Below, one piece after another: positions 56,566 through 64,000 of a DNA stretch of 64,000 nucleotides. A program made the position numbers and the translations under genes. The stretch's first letter is position 1. Each line of letters starts with the position of its first letter. The stretch is from Edaphochlamys debaryana. Its lineage: Eukaryota; Chlorophyta; Chlorophyceae; Chlamydomonadales. The stretch lies in the NCBI GenBank assembly GCA_016858145.1, contig JAEHOE010000115.1:186001-250000 (forward strand). The letters run 5' to 3'. The notes beneath the pieces are model-generated. The model did not search any database, was not told the DNA's origin, and was given only the letters and a program-made list of their open reading frames with translations.

Positions 56566-59167
56566 ATGGCGTTGGATGTGCGCTCGAGAACGTTTGCACT
56601 TGGAGCTGGCGCTTTGCTACTGCTACTGCTGCTGCTGCTGACTGCGCTACTTGCGCAGCAGACGAGGCCGGCGATGGCACGCGATGAAGAAGTAGTGCAG
56701 TCTTCCACATTCTTGCCAACGCAACGCTCTAAGGCCTTGTGGCAATGGGAGGTCGAGTCGAGCGTGTGGCACTGGGAGAAGCGGCTGGGCACAGAAGGCA
56801 TTACCGAGGCCACCCTGAACGCGGCCTTTGAAGGCCTTGGGACTCGTAACCCCGGCCGGGAAAGGTTTCATAGGTTCGCCTACCGCGTGTCGATCATCGA
56901 CGGAGTCTTATACGCCCGCCCGACGAAGGTCTGCTGAATCTGTTGACGGATGGGCCTTCGCATTCAGGCAACTAGACCAACTAGCTCGGGAGCTCTTTGG
57001 ACTGCAGGATCTTCAGGACCGACACGGCGCCTCATTCGCAGGCTGGCAGGACAGCGTTCCAGGTGCGCGTACGAAAAGGATGGCCGGGCTGGTGGGGTCG
57101 GAGGCCGCCAGTCTAGACACGCGATGGGAGGTTGGACGGTTGGCTGCCCCAGCCACGGCGTTCACCAAGCCCCGTCCCTCCCTCAACTCAACGCATCGGC
57201 AGGATGGAGCATTATTGACATGGGGCAAGCAGACCAAGTGATGCTGTGCCTGAGCGTGAGTTTCTTGGGCAAAGCCACCCCTGCAGTGGACTGTTGCAAT
57301 CAGTACTTGCGTTGTGTCCCATTGCTGCTGCAAGGTTATCTTCAAGGCCTTATGCCACACCCACCTTCCTGTCAAGAACGTCGAGTTTCTATTGAATGGT
57401 TTGGACGCCGCATTTGATTGGCCGGGCGTCTTCTCATGGAGCCGGAGCCTTGGCATTGAGCATGACTTTCTGTACCCGTACTTGAGGTGAGGTGGCCCAG
57501 CCATGCATACCAATGCGTGCGGTTCCTTCTCCCCGTTGACACATGTCAGTGTCACCCCGTTATCTTGACAACCCAGCCAATCTCCTGCAGTACCCTCGAC
57601 CTCGAGAAGTTTGACCAGGGTTTCTATGAGTCTGTTGATTGGTGCGTTGGCTGTGCACCGGCAACCGATTTTTCCCGAGCTCATGCATCAACATCAACGG
57701 CCCCACCACAGGGACAAGCGACAACCGTCTGCCGTCTGGTGAGCAGTGCGGGATCTGTATATACCGGGCCACAAGGGATGCCTAGCGAGCTTTTACCCTT
57801 GCAAACACACAGGCGCGGAAGCACAACCGGTGGCACTTTCGAGAAAGGTAGCTGGACCTCCTTGCCCAGGTCGAAGGCAGTTCTATTGTGAGTGTCTGCA
57901 GGTGCAGTATGGGAGCGACACCCGCAGACTTGCGCTGTCAACGCGCTTGCTTATCCCCTATGCGAAGGTGTCAACGCAACGGCAGCAATTGCGATGCTGG
58001 ATTCTCCAACCTAGAAACTCAGGCGACCCCCGAAGCCGTCGCAGAAATGCAGGCTGCTGGCATGCGCAAGGACTTTCTCCCGTTACAAGCCACCTCACGC
58101 TTCAAGGTCCGTTGCTGAATCGGGCAGAGTCTCTGTAGCTCCAGCGGGGTCCCTGCAGTTCGTTCCCCAGTTACCCCACCCCCTTGAAACGCCCTGGTTC
58201 TTTGTCCCACCGTCCCACGCGGCACCCATTCATGCCCACATGTAGTACGTACTCGTGCTTGACGGCAATCGGGTCCCTACACGGATGGCGCCCTTGATGT
58301 TCTCCAACACCACCATTATAAAGCAGGCGGGTGATAAGGATTGCAGCCGGCTCTGGTTGGAACAGCCAGCTCTGGGAAAGGAGGCAGAAGCCCGGGAATT
58401 GAAGCAGCTGTGTGGGGACTCAGGAAAGCCAGCCAGCTCTGGGGATTAGGAAGGGCGGTCAGCTCTGGGAAGGCCGGCTCTGGGGACGGGGGAAGGCCAA
58501 CTTGGAGGTGCGCTGCGGGAAGGAAGCAGCCAGCTCTGGTCTTATCGGAGGTAAGTACAAGCATAGCACCACAACCCTGACCGGTTTGCGCAGCACTGTA
58601 GCCTCCGTGACGCTACCTACCGCAGGTTTCACCCGATGCTGAGTTCTTTTACACCAGCCTTCGTCCTTACGTGCATTACATCCCGTTTAGGTGGGGGCGG
58701 GGGTTGGGGACGCTGGGGCCCACCTTCATCAGGACGCTCCGGGTGCTGAACCCCTCCTGTGTTCTCCTGTGTACCCTCACGGAGTTTCTGTGCCCGTTCT
58801 CATTCGTTCCTTGCAGCAACACTGTCGATGACCTGCTGCAAGTGATTGAGTGGGCGCGACGAAACGATGCGGCTGCAAGGGATATTGCTGCCAATGCATA
58901 CCACTTTGCCAAGACCCACTTCAGCAGTGCTAGCCTTGGCGACTACGTGGCTCTCACACTGAACGCGTACCATCGCCTGTTGGTGGGTGGCCTGCGCTCG
59001 CTGCTGCGGAACAAGTATTGCGCACTGGACTCACCTGCACTCCCGTGTTTGTGCAGCGCTTTGAGCCAAAGCTTACTGAAGACCTCAAGCCGTGGAAGGT
59101 GGAGCCAGTCGGGCGCTTCAAGACAGAGATCTGGCCCAACGTCAAGAACGGAGGGCGATGCCCGTAG
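56566..59167 (+). CDS. Glycosyltransferase family 90 (CAP10/Rumi-like), nine exons
   Basis: Exons: 56566-56928, 57335-57486, 57591-57641, 57813-57887, 57968-58106, 58246-58326, 58626-58690, 58817-58982, 59057-59167. All phases agree and give 400 residues. Residues 8-30 are a poly-leucine signal anchor, so the enzyme is probably a type II protein of the ER/Golgi. GT90 landmarks in order: FAYRVSIIDGVLYARP (about 104-119), KNVEFLLN (135-142), RGSTTGG (190-196), RFK-YVLVLDGN across the exon 5/6 junction (258-268), RPYVHYIPF (300-308), and WARRNDAAARDIA (321-333). GT90 enzymes transfer glucose or xylose to proteins or glycans; the substrate here is unknown. Seven introns are GT-AG with algal-type donors (GTGAGG, GTGCGT, GTGAGT); intron 6 appears to be GC-AG. 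Intron 4's acceptor (GAAG) and intron 1 (406 bp, possibly hiding an exon) are the least certain. No TGTAA polyadenylation signal was seen just downstream. Confidence 0.85.
56617..56641 (+). repeat. CTG/CTA codon run encoding the leucine anchor
   Basis: A run of leucine codons (ctac-tgctactgctgctg) encodes most of the hydrophobic core of the GT90 N-terminus. The tract is a microsatellite and could vary in length without breaking the frame. Confidence 0.75.
58368..58540. repeat. Degenerate agctctggg minisatellite in GT90 intron 6
   Basis: At least five copies of cagctctggga/ggctctgggga-type motifs lie within the 299-bp intron. They explain why this intron is longer than its neighbours. No coding role. 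Confidence 0.65.
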
Positions 59168-59646
59168 TCGTCCAGTGTGTACAAGGCTGGCGATGGCTGG
59201 CTGGGGCTGGATCGTTGGGGAGCGTGGCGCTGGCGTTTGGCTGGGGCGGCATGTACAATGGAGTCACAGTGCGTGAACGCTTGAGTGACTTGCAGGAGAG
59301 AGGGTTGACGCAAAGTAGTTCCCGGAACTGCCGGAAGTGTGCGCCGGGTTAAAGCAAAAGACTTTACTGAACCCTTAACACAGGGCCAGGTAGCGTGGCT
59401 GCTGTGCAGACCGAGGAGCCCCCGCAGAAGCGAACGGGGCGAAGGGCTTTGCATGCCCTTGCATGATTATGCCGCCTATCGAACACGAAAGTCGCAGTCG
59501 GGCGGACCCTGGGTCCCCTCCGTACTCTAGCTGCTATGGCTGCAGTCCTTAGCCGAGGAGCAGCGGCGGAGAGGGAGGAAGCAGCGGCAATGGATTGGAT
59601 AGGCCTTACAGACACAGCAGGCCGAAGAGATAGATAGGACCCACCT
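59168..59646. other. No gene seen; GT90 3' flank to DIRS 3' flank
   Basis: The interval begins with the GT90 3' flank and ends at the stop codon of the minus-strand recombinase relic. I identified no terminal repeat of the DIRS element, no poly(A) signal and no RNA gene. Confidence 0.5.
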
Positions 59647-60110
59647 TTAGGAGAGACCGAGGCGGCGGCTAACGCTCAGGGCGGTGTCCAGGTCACGGCG
59701 GGTGTATAGGGCCGCCATGGCGTCGGATTGCCAGCGGCCGTGCGCCTTGCGCACCTCCGCCGGCACGCCGCGGGCGTGGGCTTCGGTGTTGCCGATGCGG
59801 GCCGAGTGGGGCTTGATAGCCGAAGTGATGCCGGCGGCCACCACCATCTCCGCCAGTCGCTTGCGGAAAGGGTCGTAGCTGAGGCTGTACACGGGGGCGG
59901 AGGCGGTGCCGGTGAGGGGGCCGGCGAGGCGGCCGCCAGCGGCGGTGTACTGCACTTCGCGCAGAAGGGGGCCGCAATCCTCTTTGGGGGCCGAGGGGCG
60001 GCGCTGGTACCCGCCGGCGGCTTACAGCCGCTCGGTCAGGGCGACGGGGTAGGCTGGGCCGCCTACCCGGGCGATGGCGACCCAGGCGCCCTGCAGGGTC
60101 TGGTCGGTTG

Positions 60111-60673
60111 GCTTGCCCCTAACCGGCGGAGCCGGTAGGGGCGGAAGCCCATGCAGTCGCGTCAAAGCAGTCCCCGTGGTAGATTCATTTTTTTGTCCCG
60201 GAACTTCAAACGATTTCCGCCGATTTACCTGAACCCCCCCTGAAGCCTCAACCGTGCAATCTATGACGGCAGTCAAGGTGGCAAAATAGCACGTGGACAG
60301 GGAGGTTGGCTTGCCCGGGGCTCAATCCGCCGACATAGGCGGTCCGGAAGCGCGCGACTTGCGCTGCAATGCTGCTGTCGCAAAGATCGCTACAGTGTCG
60401 CGTCTACTGCCGAGGCGTGCGAGCGCAGCGGGGTGTGTGTCGGGCATTTAAATGAGCGGTGGTCGCCACAACGCGCTGTTTGCGCAAAGCTTCACCCCAA
60501 CATGATCGCAAACATGATGAGCGCTCACGACACCACTCCGTTGGGTAGTTGCGACACTTTCGCGCAGGCGTGTCAGTCGGCATGTGTTTTGGGCCCGGAG
60601 CCAACCCCCACCCCCTGGCCCCCCAACGCTTTACCGAGCACAGCATCCCCGCCGCAAAACAAACGGGGCAAGC
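60111..60673. mobile_element. 563-bp interruption of the recombinase, bounded by inverted 9-mers
   Basis: The segment starts gcttgcccc (60111-60119) and ends ggggcaagc (60665-60673), exact reverse complements. It separates two halves of one recombinase domain (IPRSKT and TDQTLQGAW). Its interior has no recombinase-like coding. A further ggcttgccc lies inside at about 60308. No clear target-site duplication is visible. It could be a non-autonomous DNA transposon, or sequence acquired during rearrangement. Confidence 0.45.
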
Positions 60674-60701
60674 TCCGACTGCTGCGCAGCTCAGTGGTTT
60701 T
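60665..60701 (-). repeat. 37-bp inverted repeat, copy on the minus strand
   Basis: Read on the minus strand, this sequence (aaaaccactgagctgcgc and on) matches plus-strand 62233-62269 at 34 of 37 positions. It covers the recombinase codons for KTTELRSS and the end of the interruption. Confidence 0.8.
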
Positions 60702-61230
60702 GGAGCGCGGGATTAACACGTCAATCCGCTCGATCTTGAGCAGGTCCTCGTGGACGGCGATCTCGCTTGCGCAGTCGAAACGCAGGAAGCCAGCGAACAT
60801 GACTGCGAGGCCGGTGATGACCGTCAGGTCCCGAAGGGGCGCTTGGGGCCCCGCAAATTGCGTGGCGAGCTTAGTCATGTCTGCGGCGGAGAGCGGGTCG
60901 CGCGGCCGGTGCTGGGGGTGCACGGCGCAGGTTGCGTGATGTGAGCGCCCGCACCAGCTTGCAGACGGAGTGGCTGGTGGGGGAGGCCTTGCCGGCAAGC
61001 AGAAAGCGGTTTGAGATGGCGGCGCTGGCCTCCAGCACCCGCCCGGGCCCCACGCCGTCCAGAACCGAGTCCTCGTACACAGACCTGGTCGAAGAGCCGC
61101 CAGGGGCCCGTGTGCTTGGACCCCGTGTTGCCGGACCGTGCAGAGCCGGCGCTGGCCGCCAGGCGGGCGGCCAGGGCCTGCAGCTCAGGGTCGGCGCCGG
61201 CGGCGGCGTCCCCGAGGATGGTCCGCGCCC

Positions 61231-61528
61231 TCAGCTCGAGCCCTGCCGGCGGGGGGCCAGCGGGTCGGGGGGCACGGGGATGGGGCGCGGGGAAGCGGAG
61301 GCGCAGTCAAGGAGGAGGGCCAGGGTGGACCAGTTGGCGGCCCCCTTGGGCACCTCGCTGCCGAGCGAGCCTGGAAGGAACAGGTCGACGGCGCGGCCGA
61401 GGCAGCGCGCGTCGTGCACGAAGGGCGCGAAGGTGCGGCCGTTGGGGGTGAGCTCGGCTCACCACGGCCGGGTCGGCCAGCGGGGGACTATGAGGCTGGA
61501 TGCGGATCAGGCCAAACGGCGGGTTCGC
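61231..61528 (-). pseudogene. Degenerate RNase H-recombinase junction region
   Basis: Between the RNase H stop and the recombinase core, minus-strand frames include NPPFGLIRIQP (61530-61490), close to the NPPFGLI segment that follows RNase H in DIRS proteins, and FVHDARCLGRAVDLFLPGS. Reading requires several frame changes. The stretch is a continuation of the same dead polyprotein region. Confidence 0.5.
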
Positions 61529-61978
61529 TCAGTAGCAACGCCCGCAACGGAAGCGGAAGGCGTCGACGCCAGCTGTGTCGGGAGTGAAGAAGCGGGAGTA
61601 GTAGCGGCGGAGCTGGCGGTTGGTGTGGGAGGCGAACAGGTCGATCCAGAACGGGCCCCAGAGCCTGCTCAGCCACGCGAACGTGCACGGGTTGACCTTC
61701 CAGTTGTCTGAGTCAAACAACTTCGACAGGTAGTCGGCCAACTGGTTGACGGTGCACGGGCGCCACTCGCCCCTCAGGCGGATGTCCCAGAGAACGCAGA
61801 ACCACAACAGTTCGCAGGCGGCGGTGTACGAGTTGTCAGAATTGGCCCCGCCGCTGTTGATGATGTTTGCTGCGTTCAGGTTGTCTGTGATCACTTTCAC
61901 CTCGTGTCCGGCTAGGCTGGCGGGGGCCCGAAAGGACTGGAGGGCGAGCAGGACGGCTCGGAGCTCCTGGGGTGTCGA
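61529..61978 (-). pseudogene. DIRS RNase H domain
   Basis: The frame reads STPQELRAVLLALQSF, then VITDNLNAANIINSGG, LLWFCVLWDIRLRGEW, VNQLADYLSKLFDSDNWKVN and WIDLFASHTNRQLRRYYSRF, ending near GVDAF. Visible acidic residues match the family: E in PQELRAV, D in ITDN, and D in ADYLSK. The LFAS-N-QL-R-YSRF block is diagnostic of DIRS-type RNase H. This module alone stays open over about 150 codons. It has no reverse transcriptase in front and stops at 61529-61531 before the recombinase, so it is a fragment. Upstream the frame breaks into alanine-rich sequence (62000-62230) of unclear origin. Confidence 0.85.
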
Positions 61979-62232
61979 GCCTCAGGCGCTGTGTTTGGAC
62001 GCTGTACTCCGGAGGCGGCTGCGGCGGCGACATCGGCTTTGGCAACGGCTACCGAGGCAGCTGCTGCAGCTTGTCGCGCTGCTACCGCCGCTACCGCCGA
62101 CACCACTATGGGCTCTAGCGTGCTGTCTTTGCCGCTGACTGGCCTCTGCTGCCAGCTGTGGTCTCGGGCCAGGGACGTGGGTGCAGGCGCACGAAAAAAT
62201 GAAGGCCGCGAGCGTGCGGCTTGAAATAACTT
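61979..62232 (-). other. Alanine-rich stretch replacing the RT region
   Basis: Minus-strand frames give alanine/valine-rich sequence (VVSAVAAVAARQAAAA). It does not resemble reverse transcriptase; the expected RT palm motifs are absent. It may be foreign sequence joined to the RNase H after deletion. Confidence 0.45.
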
Positions 62233-62269
62233 AAAACCACTGAGCTGCGCAGCAGTCAAGGCTTGCCCC
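62233..62269 (+). repeat. 37-bp inverted repeat, plus-strand copy
   Basis: This is the partner of 60665-60701 in opposite orientation, 34 of 37 identical. It can be translated as KTTELRSSQGLP, matching the recombinase segment, so it may be a fragment of a second recombinase copy lying in the opposite direction. Confidence 0.78.
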
Positions 62270-62748
62270 TTTTGGGGGGGAACAGGCATGTTGTGGGGTG
62301 TGAAGAGGCTCTGATGAAGGCAAACGCGGGGTGTCGACGGAAGGTGGCGAGGGGGCACGAGGGGGCTGCCGGGAGTGGGGTTGGGCACGCCAAAAGGGCA
62401 CGCGCTGACGACACCGAGCGACAGGCTTTAAAGTCTTCTAGCATCATTGCATGATGCTTCAATGGTACGTTGCGAACCGCGCCTTGCTGCGGCTGTGTCC
62501 GGATTTCGTCGCGCTCGTCGGCCGAGGGGACACTACTACAACGTCGCCTCCGCAAAGGGCGCGAGTCGTCGCTGATGACTAGCGATGTCTAACATGGCGT
62601 TTCATGCGTTCGTCGGCGCGAGTCGGCGGGCCCTCCACGGTCGGCGACCTCACTCCATGTCTGACAGCGCCTAACATTCTGGACGAACTAAGACACGATC
62701 GCATTGGCGTAGACCCGTTTCCCCCCTCCCGGGGGAAATGTGGCAAGC
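62261..62748. other. 488-bp segment bounded by gcttgcccc and ggcaagc
   Basis: The left edge gcttgcccc (62261-62269) is inverted relative to ggcaagc (62742-62748), echoing the edges of the 60111-60673 interruption. The bases just outside are also similar (cagtc-ag on the left, caac-ga on the right). The interiors do not align by eye. It might be a related insertion between gag and RNase H remnants. Confidence 0.35.
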
Positions 62749-62889
62749 CAACTGAACCTCCCGAGGCGCAAGGAATGAAGGGGCTTGCCGGGCCCCCCCC
62801 CCCAAGGCGCATGCGAGCGCAACAACTTTGGGACAGCGGGACCCACGCGGGGGCCGAAGTCAAGCAGCGTGCGCGCGGGCACCATTAGT

Positions 62890-64000
62890 CTGTGACTCTG
62901 CTACGCCTACAGCTAGCTCTTCCTCAGCCACGGCGGGGCGGGCCGCCGTGGCGTGGCGGGCCCTGCTGCCAGCCCCCGCAGGACTGCTGCTGCTGCGGCG
63001 GCGGGCCCTGCGGGCCGGCCCAGCCGTTGAAGCCCTGCTGGTTCATGCCCTGCCCCATGGGCGCGAAGAAGGGCTAGTCCGAGGGGTACCAGCCCCGGCC
63101 CCGGCCGCCGCCGCCCTGCCCGCGCTGCTGCTGCTGCTGCGGCTGCTGCTGCTGGGAGGCGGGGAGCTCGGTGCTGGCTTTGGGCAGCAGGGGCACGGCC
63201 CGCTCCACAGCCTTGCGAATTTTGGCCGGCACCTTCGTGGGCTTGAAGCTGCTGGAGCCCGCGTCCCGGAAGCCCTGCAGTGCCGCGGCCCCGGCCCGCG
63301 GCCCCGGCCCGGGTTCTTGAGCTCGCGCGCGAGCGCCTTGAGCTTGCTGGGCACGCCCTCCACGCGCTGCAGCTCGTCCTCGAGCTTGCAGGCGATCAGG
63401 CCGGTGCCGCTGAGCTGAATGCCCCAGTTCTGCGCTGCGGGCTGGGCGACGATCTCGGAGATGGGCCTGAGCGGCCATCGAGCGGCTCCTCACTGTCCGA
63501 GTCCGAGTCCGAGGAGCTGGAGCTGCTGCTGTCCTCGCTGCTGGACCCGCACCGCTTCTGGCCCTTCTTGCCCTTCTTGCGCTTGGAGCCCTTGCCCTCC
63601 TTGTCCTTCTTGGCCTTCTGAACGTTGCCGGCCGGGGCTGCGGGCAACGGTGCCCACGAGGTCCTCCCTAAAGCTCTCCAGGCGGTGGGAGATGGCCGCG
63701 TCCACCGTCTCGGCGACCTTGCTGAGCGCGCCATGGCGAGCGGGCGGCAGCACGGGCTGGTCGGCGACCACCTGATTGCGGCGAACGACGTTCAGCGGGC
63801 GCCCGGCCGCGCGCATGGGCCACTGAGGGCGACCAGCAGCGGCCTGGGCCGGCTCGACGGGCTCGGGGGCCTCCTCGGGCTGGGCCTCCTCGGCATTCTT
63901 GTCGGGCTAGGGTTCCTCGGCTGCGGGTTCCACGATGGCTGCGGCTGCGCCCTGCTGAAGCTGTTCCTGCTCCTGAGCCTCACCAGGTGGCGGCGAAGCT
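62890..64000 (-). pseudogene. DIRS gag-like region, frameshifted, 5' end off the window
   Basis: In order on the minus strand: LSKVAETVDAAISHRLESF (about 63730-63670), a lysine-rich run with KRKKGKKGQKR (about 63590-63560), a Ser/Asp acidic run (about 63540-63490), NWGIQLSGTGLIACKLEDE (about 63430-63370), PTKVPAKIRKAVERAV (about 63240-63190), and Gln/Gly-rich tails with GRGRGWYPSD and QGPPPQQQQS. Basic, Ser/Asp-rich and QG-rich segments in this order are typical of algal DIRS gag. At least three frame changes and a stop after YPSD separate the pieces. Placement directly upstream of the DIRS domains supports the call. Confidence 0.6.

Larger units (their letters stand above)
59647..61080 (-). 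pseudogene. DIRS tyrosine recombinase, interrupted
   Basis: The N-terminal piece (61080-60871) resembles the SAM-like core-binding domain: VLEASAAISNRFLLAGKAS and LVRALTSRN. In another frame (60998-60674) follow LSAADMTKLATQFAG, VMFAGFLRFD (region of the first catalytic arginine) and IDVLIPRSKT. A 563-bp interruption then intervenes. Coding resumes at 60118 with TDQTLQGAWVAIARVGG, ends at an in-frame TAA (60022-60024), and continues after a frameshift to 59647. The last part carries H-S-A-R (the HxxR box), H-G-R-W, and the tyrosine in LYTRRDLDTAL, so the catalytic set is recognisable. In intact elements this protein integrates circular cDNA. Here it cannot be made in one piece. Confidence 0.82.
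59647..64000 (-). mobile_element. Broken DIRS-type tyrosine-recombinase retroelement
   Basis: Read on the minus strand from the right edge, the order is a gag-like region (about 62890-64000), a gap where reverse transcriptase should be, an RNase H domain (61978 to 61529), and a tyrosine recombinase (about 61080 to 59647). This order is that of DIRS elements, which have been described in green algae. Every module is frameshifted or interrupted, and no YxDD motif is present between gag and RNase H. The 5' end lies beyond the window. Inverted terminal repeats were not identified. Confidence 0.8.

Noticed and set aside
56950..57241. Open frame inside GT90 intron 1 as an additional exon
   Set aside because: The reading around RQLDQLARELFGLQD is protein-like, but joining it breaks phase with exon 1 or exon 2 and it has no GT90 resemblance. 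It remains possible only if transcripts show it.

Overview
This window looks like nuclear DNA from a GC-rich green alga, probably Chlamydomonadales/Volvocales. That assignment is inferred from four things: high G+C, a nine-exon gene with short introns and GTGCGT/GTGAGG-type donors, algal-type LINE and DIRS relics, and G-rich satellite DNA. Nothing bacterial is visible: no operons, Shine-Dalgarno spacing, tRNA or rRNA genes.

Bases 1-46965 (73% of the window) are one uninterrupted head-to-tail tandem array. I count 31 complete units plus a truncated one. Two unit classes exist: a short form of about 1,410 bp (units 1-12) and a long form of about 1,570 bp (unit 13 and units 17-31). They differ mainly by a 152-bp module, with intermediate units 14-16 between them. 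The array continues past the left edge of the window. Five consecutive units (32154-40003) appear identical, which indicates very recent amplification. The last complete unit is riddled with small indels. Every unit carries a G-rich segment with quadruplex potential and at least two fold-back motifs. I do not recognise the satellite and find no convincing protein or RNA gene in it.

Bases 46966-52700 hold repeats and relics. A decayed LINE ORF2 C-terminal region ending in a CCHC-like knuckle lies at 47007-49042. It is followed by three copies of a short hairpin repeat, proline-codon low-complexity DNA, and minisatellites. A 46-bp sequence that begins exactly where the array breaks recurs 3.8 kb further on.

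Two genes look intact. The first is a two-exon coiled-coil protein on the minus strand (52706-53741) of unknown function. The second is a nine-exon plus-strand gene (56566-59167) whose reconstructed 400-residue product is a glycosyltransferase family 90 (CAP10/Rumi-like) membrane-anchored enzyme. All its intron phases agree, and it has one probable GC-AG intron.

From 59647 to the right edge, the minus strand carries a broken DIRS-type retroelement. In element order it has a gag-like region, a reverse-transcriptase region that is missing, an RNase H domain, and a tyrosine recombinase split by a 563-bp interruption. Short inverted copies inside this relic suggest nested insertion or rearrangement.
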